From the NCBI RefSeq assembly GCF_026343945.1, contig NZ_JAPKNJ010000001.1, forward strand, positions 1,302,001 to 1,366,000: 64,000 nt of DNA, written 5' to 3'. Made by a program: the position numbers and the translations under genes. This DNA is from Kaistia algarum. GTDB taxonomy: Bacteria > Pseudomonadota > Alphaproteobacteria > Rhizobiales > Kaistiaceae. The notes below the pieces were generated by a model. The model saw only the letters and a program-made list of their open reading frames with translations. It was not told where the DNA came from and made no database searches. Of the stretch, positions 33,118-42,019 are shown one piece after another (the stretch's first letter is position 1; the number at the start of each line of letters is the position of its first letter).

Positions 33118-33145
33118 GTCAACCCGGGCTCTTAACCCGGGATGA
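33118..33145. repeat. Intergenic palindrome (REP/RPE type)
   Basis: CCCGGG at 33123-33128 and 33136-33141 flanked by GTCA and ATGAC, the same style as 10317-10399. It lies in the 178-base gap between convergent operons and may end transcription from both sides. Nothing else is seen in the gap. Confidence 0.6.
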
Positions 33146-33237
33146 CGGCAGGGCCCACCGTACCTGGCATGTTTCCATCAAGGCATGAACCTTTTTAGCC
33201 CGGGCCGCCCCCCCTTCGAGAAGGATCCGGAAGCGCC

Positions 33238-34347
33238 CTATTCCGCCGCCTCCAGCACGGCCTCGTCGATATCGACAAGGCTTTTCTGCGACACCGGGTC
33301 AAAGGCGTGGACGCGATCCTGATCGAAGGCGAAGCGCATGGACGCGTCGATTTCGGTACCGATCGATGCCGGCAGCGTCGCCTTGAACAGGCAGTCGCCC
33401 GCCTTCAGCGTCACGATCTTCTCGACGCCGTGGTTCTCTACACCCCAGATGCGCGCAGCGATCGGTCCATCGGCCGCAAGGTGGATATCCTCAGCTCGAA
33501 CGCCAAGAACGATGCGGCCCTTGGCGCCGGCAAACCGACGCCTCGCGGCATCGGTCAACGGGAATTCCAGATCCGCAGAAGGGATCCGTACGCGGCCATC
33601 GCCGATGTCGGCCTCGATCAGGTTCATGGCCGGCGAACCGACGAAGCTCGCGACGAACATGTCGCGGGGGTGGTGGTAGATATCGTGAGGAGAGCCCACC
33701 TGGACGAGATTGCCGCCGTTCAGCACGCCGACCTTGTCGCCCATCGACATGGCCTCGATTTGGTCATGCGTGACGAACAGGAAGGTGGCGCCAAGCTTGA
33801 CCTGCAAATCCTTGAGTTCGGACCGCAGCGCCTCGCGCAGCTTGGCATCCAAATTGGAAAGCGGCTCGTCCATGAGGAAGATGCGCGGAGAACGCACGAT
33901 GGCGCGGCCGATCGAAACGCGCTGCATCTCGCCACCCGAGAGGCGATCAACCTTGCGGTCGAGCAGATGGCCGATACGCAGCGTCTTCGACGCCTTGGCG
34001 ACGCGTTCGTCGATTTCCGGCTGTGGCAGGCGGCGGACCTTGGATTTCAGCGGAAATTCGAGGTTTTGCCTCACAGTATAGCGTGGATAGAGCGAATATT
34101 GCTGCAGCACCAGTGCGACATCGCGCTCGGCCGCCCCCCAGTCGGCGACATCGACGCCGTCGATCTCGATCGTGCCTTGTGTCGGCTTGTCGAGCCCGGC
34201 GATGAGGCGCAGCGTCGTCGTCTTGCCGGCACCGGTCGGTCCCAGCAGGACGAAGAACTCACCATTGCGGATCTCGAGGTCGAAGCCCTTCAGCGCCTCA
34301 TGTGAGCCGAAGGTCTTGCTGATCCCCTTAAGGCGGACATGGGCCAT
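33238..34347 (-). CDS. CUT1 ABC transporter ATP-binding protein (second of two)
   Basis: 369 residues. ATPase domain with Walker A GPTGAGKTT (from residue 36), Q-loop LQQYSLYP, signature LSGGEMQR, Walker B IFLMDEPLSNLDAKL and switch His in VTHDQIEAM, then an OB-fold regulatory tail (from about 240; GVRAEDIHLA) as in MalK/UgpC. It is the last gene of a six-gene minus-strand operon with another full ATPase two bases upstream. Two different ATPases in one CUT1 system suggest a heterodimer, as described for the rhizobial glycerol transporter with GlpS and GlpT. Either might also serve the ATPase-less operons at 854 and 28405. Confidence 0.88.
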   Translation of the reverse strand: MAHVRLKGISKTFGSHEALKGFDLEIRNGEFFVLLGPTGAGKTTTLRLIAGLDKPTQGTIEIDGVDVADWGAAERDVALVLQQYSLYPRYTVRQNLEFPLKSKVRRLPQPEIDERVAKASKTLRIGHLLDRKVDRLSGGEMQRVSIGRAIVRSPRIFLMDEPLSNLDAKLREALRSELKDLQVKLGATFLFVTHDQIEAMSMGDKVGVLNGGNLVQVGSPHDIYHHPRDMFVASFVGSPAMNLIEADIGDGRVRIPSADLEFPLTDAARRRFAGAKGRIVLGVRAEDIHLAADGPIAARIWGVENHGVEKIVTLKAGDCLFKATLPASIGTEIDASMRFAFDQDRVHAFDPVSQKSLVDIDEAVLEAAE

Positions 34348-34349
34348 GC

Positions 34350-35465
34350 TTAAACCTCCGCGCGGATGCCGAGCGAGCGCCCGGACTTCGTGTCAAAGAA
34401 GTGCGTCTGCGTCTCGTCGAGGCGGGCGAAGACGACATCTCCGGGCTTGCGGACGAAACCGGAACTGGTTCGCGCCCGCAGCATCTCGTCGCCGACCTTG
34501 AGATCGACGATGTCGTAGGCGCCGAGCGGTTCGATCAGATGCGCCTCCAGCGGGACAAACCCGTCTCTGTCCTCATGTGCGACGATGACCCCCTCCGGTC
34601 TGATTCCGAGCGACAGCGAGCTCAACGGGCCGGCCACCTTGCTCAGCCGGCTCTCCATCTCCGGCGTGATCCGGAAAGCCGACTTGGCGTCGCCAAGTCG
34701 CACCGAAGCCTGGCCGCCTTCGGCCGCGAGCGTTGCCTTGGCGATGTTCATCACCGGGCTGCCGATGAACTGGGCGACGAAGAGATTGGCTGGATTGCGA
34801 TAGACATCCATTGGCGTTCCAACCTGCTGCAGAATGCCCTCGCTCATCACAACGATACGGTCGGCAAGCGACATTGCTTCGACCTGATCATGCGTCACAT
34901 AAACGGAAGTCGCCTTGTTCTCGATATGGAGGCGCTTCAGTTCCGTCCGCATGTCCTCGCGCAATTTCGCGTCGAGGGCGCCGATGGGCTCATCCATCAG
35001 GATCGCCTTCGGCCGCCGCACGAGGGCCCGTCCGATCGCCACGCGCTGCATGTCGCCACCCGAGAGGGCCGAGGGACGCTTGTCCAGGAAATGCGTCATG
35101 TCGAGCGAACGGGCGACGTCGCGCACCTGCCGGTCGACGTTCGCCCGTTTTTCGCCCGCCGCCCGCAACGGAAACGCGATATTCTCGTAGACCGTCAAAT
35201 GCGGATAGAGCGCATAGAGCTGGAAGACGAAGGCGATATCGCGGTTCGAGGCCTCCAAATCTTGGACGGGCCGGCCGTCGATGCGGATTTCGCCGGAGGT
35301 GATGTCCTCCAGCCCGGCGATCGCGCGCAGCGTCGTCGTCTTGCCACAGCCCGACGGGCCGAGCAGCACAACGAATTCGCGGTCGGCGATCGTCAGGTTC
35401 ATGTCGCGGATGACCTGAACGCTGCCGAAGAACTTCTGAACGTCTTTTAGAACGATCTCGGCCAC
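34350..35465 (-). CDS. CUT1 ABC transporter ATP-binding protein (first of two)
   Basis: 371 residues. Walker A GPSGCGKTT (from residue 36), FVFQLYALYPHLTV Q-loop, signature LSGGDMQR, Walker B AILMDEPIGALDAKL, switch VTHDQVEAM, and a MalK-like regulatory tail beginning near IRPEGVIVAH. The start is GTG at 35465 with AAGGAGGG upstream, lying within the 3' end of the small membrane-protein gene. It is followed after two bases by the second ATPase gene. See that entry for the likely heterodimer. Confidence 0.88.
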   Translation of the reverse strand: MAEIVLKDVQKFFGSVQVIRDMNLTIADREFVVLLGPSGCGKTTTLRAIAGLEDITSGEIRIDGRPVQDLEASNRDIAFVFQLYALYPHLTVYENIAFPLRAAGEKRANVDRQVRDVARSLDMTHFLDKRPSALSGGDMQRVAIGRALVRRPKAILMDEPIGALDAKLREDMRTELKRLHIENKATSVYVTHDQVEAMSLADRIVVMSEGILQQVGTPMDVYRNPANLFVAQFIGSPVMNIAKATLAAEGGQASVRLGDAKSAFRITPEMESRLSKVAGPLSSLSLGIRPEGVIVAHEDRDGFVPLEAHLIEPLGAYDIVDLKVGDEMLRARTSSGFVRKPGDVVFARLDETQTHFFDTKSGRSLGIRAEV

Positions 35466-35467
35466 GC

Positions 35468-35659
35468 TCAGCCCTCCTTCTTCTCGGGTCGGGGCACATG
35501 GGCGGCAATGTTGAAGCCGATCAGCCCCACGAGGGTGATGGTGACGCCCCAGGCATGCAGCCCCTGGTGCCAGGGCTGGCAGAGCGCGACGATCCCGGCG
35601 ATCATCAGGAACATCGAGGCCGGCTCGATATACTTTGCGCTAAGTTCGCGAAAGCTCAT
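35468..35659 (-). CDS. Small membrane protein of a CUT1 transporter operon
   Basis: 63 residues, two hydrophobic helices (about residues 14-28 and 36-52: MFLMIAGIVALCQPW, WGVTITLVGLIGFNIAAHV) and a basic/acidic C-terminus. The ATG at 35659 gives MSFRELSAKYIEPASM. It lies between permease and ATPase genes of the operon, 11 bases after the permease. Rhizobial glycerol-type ABC operons carry an additional small membrane-protein gene (glpU) at a comparable place, so it may be a subunit or stabiliser of the transporter. No biochemical role can be read. Confidence 0.65.
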   Translation of the reverse strand: MSFRELSAKYIEPASMFLMIAGIVALCQPWHQGLHAWGVTITLVGLIGFNIAAHVPRPEKKEG

Positions 35660-35670
35660 GGTCGTCCTCC

Positions 35671-36627
35671 CTATTTGCGGATCGCGCCGAATGTGACGCC
35701 GCGCAGCAGATGTCCCCGGAGTGCGAAGGTAAAGATCGCCACCGGCAGCAGGAACAGGAAGGTTCCGGCCGCGATCACGGTCCAATCCGGCAGGCCGGAG
35801 CCAAGCTGCGAAGGGATGAAGGGCGGAGCGGTCTGGGCGCGCCGGTTGGTCATGACGAGGGCGAAGGCATATTCGTTCCAGGCGGTGATGAAGCAGAACA
35901 CCGCCGTCGCCGCGATGCCGGTCGCCGCCTCGGGGAGCACGATCTTGAAGAACGCCTCCATTCGCGTGTAGCCGTCGACGAGCGCGGCCTCCTCATATTC
36001 CTTCGGTATCTCGTCCATGAAGCCCTTCATGAGCCAGACCGAGAAGGAGAGGTTGAAGGCGATGTAGAGGATGATCAGTCCGATATGCGTGTCAGTCAGC
36101 CCCACCGCCCGATACATGAGGAACATCGGGATCGCGACGACGATGGGCGGGAGCATGCGTGTCGACAATATGAAGAAGAGCAGATCCGCCTCGCCTTTGA
36201 CGCGGAAGCGCGAGAAGCCGTAGGCGGTGAACGTTCCCATCCCGACAGCCAGAACGGTTGACGTGATGGCGACGATCAAGCTGTTCATGAAGCGACTGGG
36301 ATAGGCCGAGAGTTGGACGGTATCACCCGTCCGCAGCACGCGTTCGCCATTGTCGTAAATGCGTTTTTCCCACCAGGGAGCCGCCGCATAGGTTTCCGCA
36401 TCGACCGGCGTTTTCAACTGCACGCGCTTGACGAACAGCTTGATGAACGAGGTGATCTCAGGCTGGAACAAAACGGTCGGCGGCACGGTGGTCGCCAGCG
36501 CTCGCGGCTTGAAGGCGGTCGATGCGATCCAGTAGATCGGCGCCAGGAAGATCAGCGTTGCGATCAATACCCCGACGACGGCAAGGCGATTGACGACGGC
36601 TTGGCTTGAAGACTTGACGGCCGCCAT
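35671..36627 (-). CDS. CUT1 ABC transporter permease (MalG-like)
   Basis: 318 residues. The EAA loop is EYEEAALVDGYTRMEAFFKI followed by VLPEAATG; the C-terminus LRGHLLRGVTFGAIRK is MalG-like. Between helix 1 and helix 2 is a longer periplasmic stretch (about 65 residues, VQLKTPVDAETYAAAPWWE region) than in the other MalG-type proteins here, which is also seen in polyol/glycerol-type permeases. It begins one base after the stop of the partner permease. Confidence 0.86.
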   Translation of the reverse strand: MAAVKSSSQAVVNRLAVVGVLIATLIFLAPIYWIASTAFKPRALATTVPPTVLFQPEITSFIKLFVKRVQLKTPVDAETYAAAPWWEKRIYDNGERVLRTGDTVQLSAYPSRFMNSLIVAITSTVLAVGMGTFTAYGFSRFRVKGEADLLFFILSTRMLPPIVVAIPMFLMYRAVGLTDTHIGLIILYIAFNLSFSVWLMKGFMDEIPKEYEEAALVDGYTRMEAFFKIVLPEAATGIAATAVFCFITAWNEYAFALVMTNRRAQTAPPFIPSQLGSGLPDWTVIAAGTFLFLLPVAIFTFALRGHLLRGVTFGAIRK

Positions 36628-36628
36628 G

Positions 36629-37534
36629 TCAGCGCTCCTTCACCTTGTTGAGGTACTTGACGTAGATGTTGGTGATCGCCAGCACCATGATGAGGACGAT
36701 GTAGGCCAGCGCGCAGGACTTGCCTGTGTCCCATTGCTGGAAGGCCTGCTTGTAAAGACGGATCGCAATCACTTCCGTCGTCGGCTGAGTCGACATGATG
36801 TAGGCGATGTCGAAGGTCTTGAACGCTTCCATGGTCCGGAAGATCAGCGCGATCAAAAGTAATGGCAGGACCAGCGGCAGCGTGATGCGCGTAAAGGTGT
36901 ACCAAGTGCTGGCGCGATCGATCGCGGCCGCCTCGTAGAGATATTTCGGCACGGCCGAAAGACCCGCCAGCGATAGCAGCATGACGAAAGGCGCCCACAT
37001 CCAGATGTCGGTGATGGCGATCGCGAAGAGCGCGGCGTCGGGATTGGACAGCCAGGCGAAGTCGCCAAGGCCCAGGGCGTAGTTGATGATACCCCAGGAC
37101 GGATCATAGAGCAGCTTCCAGAACAGACCGACCACGGCAGCCGACATCATCATCGGCAGAAGCAGCAAGGTCGTCACCAGGCCCTTCATCGGGAAGGTTC
37201 GGTTGAGCAGCATGGCGAGGCCGAAGCCAACGATCATCTGCCCGCTTACCGAGACGATTACATACTTGGCCGTGATCGAGAAATTCGACCAGATCTTCTC
37301 GTCGGAGAGCAGATCACGATAGTTCTTGAGCCCGATGAAATTCGCCGGCGCGTTGGCCGAGGCGCTGAAATCGGTGAACGAATAGCCCAGCGAATAGATC
37401 AGCGGAAATATGTTGAAGACAATCAGGAACGCGACCGTCGGAATGATGAAGAGATTTCGGATTCCAAGGTCGCTCAGGCCGCTCCGTCTGATCGGTCGCG
37501 ACGTCGAATCATAGTTGGTTGCAAGACTGGTCAC
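36629..37534 (-). CDS. CUT1 ABC transporter permease (MalF-like)
   Basis: 301 residues and six helices. GTG 37534 is chosen because GGGAGG lies six bases before it; the open frame extends to 37576 through a terminator and is not credible there. EAA loop YLYEAAAIDRASTWYTFTRI then TLPLVLPL, with Arg where Gly is normal (IDR instead of VDG). FIIPTVAFLIVFNIFPLIYSL is helix 1. It forms the channel with the 35671 product. Confidence 0.85.
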   Translation of the reverse strand: MTSLATNYDSTSRPIRRSGLSDLGIRNLFIIPTVAFLIVFNIFPLIYSLGYSFTDFSASANAPANFIGLKNYRDLLSDEKIWSNFSITAKYVIVSVSGQMIVGFGLAMLLNRTFPMKGLVTTLLLLPMMMSAAVVGLFWKLLYDPSWGIINYALGLGDFAWLSNPDAALFAIAITDIWMWAPFVMLLSLAGLSAVPKYLYEAAAIDRASTWYTFTRITLPLVLPLLLIALIFRTMEAFKTFDIAYIMSTQPTTEVIAIRLYKQAFQQWDTGKSCALAYIVLIMVLAITNIYVKYLNKVKER

Positions 37535-37558
37535 GCACCGCCTCCCGGAGCCAATTTC

Positions 37559-37589
37559 CAAAAAATCCGGGGGCACGAAGCCCCCGGAT
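37559..37589 (-). terminator. Rho-independent terminator between binding-protein and permease genes
   Basis: ATCCGGGGGC (37565-37574) pairs with 37580-37589 (10 bp, 5-base loop) and on the minus strand is followed by six Ts (37560-37565 as A-run). It lies 16 bases after the binding-protein stop, so downstream genes are reached only by read-through. Confidence 0.85.
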
Positions 37590-37604
37590 CCGGATGCTCA
37601 GCGA

Positions 37605-38918
37605 CTAGTTGTTGTAGCGATTGTACTTGTTGAACGTCGCCGTCCAGTCCTTTACGGTCGCATCAAGGGCTTCCTGCGCAGTACCCTTGTTGCCAACGAC
37701 GTAGGGATAGACGTTCTGGTTCAACTGATCGAGGATCTCGGCATATTCGGGCGTCGCCCAGAAATCCTTGACCATGAACATCGTGTCGTAGAACGCCTTG
37801 TTGTACGGCGTGGCGTTCTGGAACTCAGGCGACTTCAGCACGGCCTGGCTGGCCGTGTATCCGCCAAGTTCGGCCCAGCGCTTCTGGGTCGAGTCCTTGA
37901 TGAACCATTCCAGGAACTTCATCGACGCTTCCTGCTTCTTCGAATAGGAAACGACCGAAATGCCCTGGCCGCCGAGCGCCGCAAAGCGCTGACCGCCCGG
38001 TCCCGCCGGATTGGCGAAGAAGCCTGTGACGTCCGCATTGGGATTGGTGGTCTTGTTCACCAAGGGCGGGAAGAACGCGAAGAAGTTCATGCTCATCGCG
38101 GCCAGGCCTTCGGTGATGGCCTGGTTGTCCTCGATGAAGAACGTCTTGCCCCAGCCCGGAGGCGTGTACTTGTACAATTCCTTGTACATTTCGAGGCCGG
38201 CGACCGCTTCCTTCGAATTGGTGATGCCGTCCACCTTGTAGGTGGAGTAGTCGCCGAGTTCGCCGCCATAGGAGAAGATGGCGCTCTCGACGCCCATCGC
38301 CATCGCATCATACGAGTTGTCGGTGTAGATGGCGATGCCGTACCGCTTCTGGTCGGGACGATGGAAGAACTCGGCGATATCGCGCAGCTGGGCATAGGTC
38401 TGGGGAATGTCGAGCTCGTAGCCATACTTGGCCTTGAACGCTTCCTTTTCCTTCGGATCTTCGAACCAATCCTTTCGATAGGCCCAGCCGACGGCGTCGC
38501 CTTCAAGCGGAACAGCCCAATATTTGCCGCTTCCGCCAGGATACTCAGCATAATACTTGACGGTGGCGGGAGCCATCACGTCGTTGAGCTTGTTCTTAAC
38601 GAAGAAATCCGTCAGGTCCACATAGTGGCCTTGCGTGGCCCCGGCACCGAGCCACTGGCTGTCGCCGACGACCATGTCGTAGGCATCGCCCTTGGCATTG
38701 AATTCGGTGAAAGCCTTGGTCTGGAAATCGGACCAGGGCGTCGTTTCGACCGTGATCGTATCGCCGGATTCCTTCGCATACTCGTTGACGAGTTCCTGCA
38801 GATAGTTTGCCGGATCCCATTCCGCCCAGAAGATCGTCAGATCTTCGGCGCTCGCGCTCGCTATGCCAGCCAGCGTGAACGCCGCGCCGGCCAGAAGCAC
38901 CTTCAGGCTCTTCTTCAT
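37605..38918 (-). CDS. Extracellular solute-binding protein (CUT1; polyol/sugar)
   Basis: 437 residues. Signal peptide MKKSLKVLLAGAAFTLAGI with cut at ASA/ED. Two-lobed fold with LTIFWAEWDPANYLQELVNEY, YDMVVGDSQWLG, YWAVPLEGDAVGWAYRKDWF and MNFFAFFPPLVNK. GGGAGGAGA precedes ATG 38918. It is first in the operon whose remaining genes follow a terminator. Size and the transporter's two ATPases plus tiny membrane protein recall glycerol- or polyol-type systems; the operon nearby (39893-46495) would metabolise the ligand. Confidence 0.84.
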   Translation of the reverse strand: MKKSLKVLLAGAAFTLAGIASASAEDLTIFWAEWDPANYLQELVNEYAKESGDTITVETTPWSDFQTKAFTEFNAKGDAYDMVVGDSQWLGAGATQGHYVDLTDFFVKNKLNDVMAPATVKYYAEYPGGSGKYWAVPLEGDAVGWAYRKDWFEDPKEKEAFKAKYGYELDIPQTYAQLRDIAEFFHRPDQKRYGIAIYTDNSYDAMAMGVESAIFSYGGELGDYSTYKVDGITNSKEAVAGLEMYKELYKYTPPGWGKTFFIEDNQAITEGLAAMSMNFFAFFPPLVNKTTNPNADVTGFFANPAGPGGQRFAALGGQGISVVSYSKKQEASMKFLEWFIKDSTQKRWAELGGYTASQAVLKSPEFQNATPYNKAFYDTMFMVKDFWATPEYAEILDQLNQNVYPYVVGNKGTAQEALDATVKDWTATFNKYNRYNN

Positions 38919-38992
38919 GGAAACGTCTCCTCCCTTTTCCTCTGCTGTCCTTATTCTTCAGGGGTCGACAGCTTGCCTCGCCGTAGTTGCGG

Positions 38993-39697
38993 CTAGGCCC
39001 CCTTCTTGCGCGTCTTCCCTTCTCCCTTGCCCGGCTTTGCGGCGCCCTTGCCAACGGGGGTCTCTCCCTCCCCCGCCTCTTCGAGCGCCGTCCGGATCAG
39101 GGCGGATGCCGCCCAACTCGCTACATGCTCGGCCTCTTTCGCGTCGAGGCCCCAGATGTCCTTCAGGATAATGATCGCCTCGATGCCGAACAGCAGCGAG
39201 AGCGCCTGCGTCACGCGATCCGTCGCCTCCTTGCCGATCGCATCGGAAAGCGGATCCACCGCCGCCTTCAGGAGGCCCCGGCGATTGCCCCGCACGACGC
39301 GAGGCTCAACGCCGAGCGTTCCGGCCTGTCGGCGCTGCCACTGATCGAGCGCCAGAAGGAGCGCCGCCCGGTGGGTCGCCTCATAGGCCTGCATCCGATG
39401 GTAGGCGAAGCTGAAGAGTTCGGCCACCCGCTTTTCCGGATCGGCTTCGCCGCTCGACCAGTCGAGGATCGGCCCCAGCGCATCATCGACGGCGGCCTGG
39501 ATCATGGCCGCCTGACTTGGAAAATAACGATAAGCGGTTGCGCGCGAGACCTGCGCGGCCTCCGCCACTTCGCTCACCGACGGCGATCCTCCGCTCTGCA
39601 TCAGGCGAATGGCAGTATCCAGCATCAGTCGCTTCATGCGGCCGCGCGGCCCCTTCTCCATCGCTGTCGGAAGCTGTGCTTGACCTGAGACTGCCAT
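38993..39697 (-). CDS. TetR-family transcriptional regulator
   Basis: 234 residues. Helix-turn-helix at about residues 35-65: SPSVSEVAEAAQVSRATAYRYFPSQAAMI is the usual TetR DNA-binding helix pair. The C-terminal ligand domain is helical and ends in a Lys-rich tail (GKGAAKPGKGEGKTRKKG). ATG 39697 gives the proper length; the open frame up to 40060 overlaps the divergent operon's gene. A dyad GATACGCATGTCTC (39706-39719) just upstream is a candidate autoregulatory operator. It probably controls both the 39893 operon and the transporter behind it on the same strand. Confidence 0.85.
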   Translation of the reverse strand: MAVSGQAQLPTAMEKGPRGRMKRLMLDTAIRLMQSGGSPSVSEVAEAAQVSRATAYRYFPSQAAMIQAAVDDALGPILDWSSGEADPEKRVAELFSFAYHRMQAYEATHRAALLLALDQWQRRQAGTLGVEPRVVRGNRRGLLKAAVDPLSDAIGKEATDRVTQALSLLFGIEAIIILKDIWGLDAKEAEHVASWAASALIRTALEEAGEGETPVGKGAAKPGKGEGKTRKKGA

Positions 39698-39705
39698 GCC
39701 AATAC

Positions 39706-39719
39706 GATACGCATGTCTC
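39706..39719. promoter_or_regulatory. Candidate TetR operator dyad
   Basis: GATACGCATGTCTC has GAnAC and GTnTC arms around GCAT, nine bases upstream of the tetR start and in front of the divergent catabolic operon. Weak but well placed. Confidence 0.35.
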
Positions 39720-39892
39720 AGAATAAAAATCAAACGATGAATTTGCCTTTTGGCCGCCAGGGAGGGCGGCCGGAAGACCGGAAAGCCCCGAAAAGAGCGG
39801 ATTCTTCGGCGGAAGCGCCTTGCTTCCGTCGACCCTTTCGCTTGGCCTTTCAGGACCCGCCAATGTCCCCGCGCCCTCACTCCGAGGTCAGG

Positions 39893-41086
39893 ATGAAGTT
39901 CACCTACGTCGTCGGCACAGCGGATACCAAAGGCGAGGAACTGGCGTTCCTGCGCGACCAGATCCTGACCTCGGGCCAGCCTGTGCGCCTCGTCGATGTC
40001 GGCACGCGCGCGCCGTCCTGCGCCGTCGACATAGCGGCGGCGGAAGTTGCCGCCTGGCACCCGGAAGGTGCCGCGGCGGTGCTTTCGGGCGACGACCGCG
40101 GCGTCGCCGTCGCCGCCATGGGCGAGGCCTTTTCCAGGTTTGTTGGCTCGCGCAGCGACATCGGTGGCGTCATCGGCATCGGCGGCGGCGGCGGCACTTC
40201 GATCGTGACGACCGGCATGAGGCAGCTGCCGATCGGCGTGCCGAAGCTCATGGTATCCACGCTCGCCGCCGGGGATGTGGGGCCCTTCATCGGCGTTTCC
40301 GACATCGTGATGATGCCGGCGGTCACGGATCTCGCCGGATTGAACCGCATCAGCCGCCTAGTATTGCAGAATGCCGCCCACGCCATGATCGGCATGGTGC
40401 GTTATCCCATGGTCGAGACGAGCGGCAAGCCTGCGATCGGGTTGACCATGTTCGGCGTCACGACACCCTGCGTAACGCGCGTTGCGGATCAACTTCGCGC
40501 CGACTTTGACTGCCTGATCTTCCATGCCACAGGGACGGGCGGCAGTGCGATGGAAAAGCTGGCCGACAGCGGCATGCTGGTCGGCATGATCGATGCGACG
40601 ACGACCGAGATCGCGGACCATTTATTCGGCGGCGTATTATCGGCGGGACCGGACCGCCTTGGCGCGGCAATCCGCACGCGGCTTCCCTATGTCGGCTCCG
40701 TCGGCGCGCTCGACATGGTCAATTTCTGGGCCTTCGATACGGTGCCGGAGCGCTACCGAGGCCGCAATCTCTATAAGCACAATCCGAACATCACGCTGAT
40801 GCGCACCACCGCCGAAGAGAACCGGCAGATGGGCGTCTATCTGGCGGAACGGCTCAACCACTGCGAGGGCGAGGTCCGCTTTCTGATTCCTGAAAAGGGC
40901 GTCTCTGCCCTCGACGCCCCGGGCAAGCCATTTCACGACCCCGAGGCCGACGCCGCCCTGTTCGAGGCGCTGGAGGCTGGTTTCATTTCCACCGCGTCAC
41001 GGCGTCTAGAGCGCCTGCCGTTCCACATCAACGATCCCGATTTCGCGGACGCGCTCGTCAAGAGCTTCCGCGAAATCACTGCATGA
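39893..41086 (+). CDS. UPF0261 (Tm-1-like) protein
   Basis: 397 residues. [20 protein letters not shown] and [21 protein letters not shown] are the hallmark segments of the UPF0261 family, whose fold binds ATP-like ligands and which forms the N-terminal half of the tomato Tm-1 resistance protein. Later blocks: [30 protein letters not shown] and [18 protein letters not shown] five bases before ATG 39893 decides the start; earlier in-frame starts lack family sequence. It overlaps the PEP-hydrolase-family gene. It opens a catabolic operon, but its reaction is not established. Confidence 0.82.
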   Translation: MKFTYVVGTADTKGEELAFLRDQILTSGQPVRLVDVGTRAPSCAVDIAAAEVAAWHPEGAAAVLSGDDRGVAVAAMGEAFSRFVGSRSDIGGVIGIGGGGGTSIVTTGMRQLPIGVPKLMVSTLAAGDVGPFIGVSDIVMMPAVTDLAGLNRISRLVLQNAAHAMIGMVRYPMVETSGKPAIGLTMFGVTTPCVTRVADQLRADFDCLIFHATGTGGSAMEKLADSGMLVGMIDATTTEIADHLFGGVLSAGPDRLGAAIRTRLPYVGSVGALDMVNFWAFDTVPERYRGRNLYKHNPNITLMRTTAEENRQMGVYLAERLNHCEGEVRFLIPEKGVSALDAPGKPFHDPEADAALFEALEAGFISTASRRLERLPFHINDPDFADALVKSFREITA

Positions 41087-41100
41087 GAGAAAGGAAAGCG

Positions 41101-41931
41101 ATGCCGCTTATCCCCCGCCGCGAGATCCTCGCAAAGTTTCAGGACATGGTGGCACGCCGTGTACCCATCATCGGCGGCGGTGCCGGCACCGGTCTCTCAG
41201 CCAAATGCGAGGAGGCTGGCGGCATCGACCTCATCATCATCTATAATTCCGGGCGCTATCGCATGGCCGGCCGCGGCTCGGCCGCTGGCCTGCTCGCCTA
41301 TGGCAACGCCAACGAGATCGTCAAGGATATGGCGCACGAGGTTCTGCCCGTGGTGCGGCACACCCCGGTGCTCGCGGGCGTCAACGGCACCGACCCCTTC
41401 GTGCTGATGCCGCATTTCCTGGCCGAGCTGAAGGCGATGGGGTTTTCGGGCGTGCAGAACTTCCCGACCATCGGCCTCTTCGATGGCGTCATGCGTCAGA
41501 GCTTCGAGGAGACCGGCATGGGCTTCTCGCTCGAAGTCGACATGATACATCAGGCCCACGAACTCGACCTCCTGACGACGCCCTATGTGTTCAATCCGGC
41601 AGAGTCCCGCGCCATGGCGGAGGCCGGCGCCGACATCATCGTCGCCCATATGGGCGTCACCACCGGCGGCTCGATCGGGGCGACCTCGGCAAAGTCGCTC
41701 GAATCGTGCGTCGGCGAGATCGACGCGATCGCCGAGGCGGCGCTGAAGGTGCGTTCCGACATCGTCGTGCTGTGCCATGGCGGGCCGATCGCCCTGCCCG
41801 AGGACGCGGAGTTCATCCTGCGCCGCACGGCAAATTGCCACGGCTTCTATGGCGCCTCGAGCATGGAGCGCATTCCGGTCGAGACAGCACTGACGGAACA
41901 GACGCGTCGGTTCAAGGGGCTGAGCTTCTGA
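41101..41931 (+). CDS. Phosphoenolpyruvate hydrolase family TIM-barrel protein
   Basis: 276 residues. [51 protein letters not shown] and the [15 protein letters not shown] segment identify the PEP-hydrolase-family TIM barrel (PF09370), which corresponds to the C-terminal half of plant Tm-1. AAGGA five bases upstream selects ATG 41101; an ATG at 41083 overlapping the previous stop is also in frame. Consistently paired with UPF0261 genes in bacteria. Function unknown, likely acting on a phosphorylated or keto-acid intermediate. Confidence 0.83.
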   Translation: MPLIPRREILAKFQDMVARRVPIIGGGAGTGLSAKCEEAGGIDLIIIYNSGRYRMAGRGSAAGLLAYGNANEIVKDMAHEVLPVVRHTPVLAGVNGTDPFVLMPHFLAELKAMGFSGVQNFPTIGLFDGVMRQSFEETGMGFSLEVDMIHQAHELDLLTTPYVFNPAESRAMAEAGADIIVAHMGVTTGGSIGATSAKSLESCVGEIDAIAEAALKVRSDIVVLCHGGPIALPEDAEFILRRTANCHGFYGASSMERIPVETALTEQTRRFKGLSF

Positions 41932-42019
41932 AGCAAGCGAGAACGGCCGCCCACCTGCTGGAGGGTGGCCGACCCTGGCCTTGCGAGGGGGCCGGGCCAT
42001 GACAAGGGAGGAAATATCG

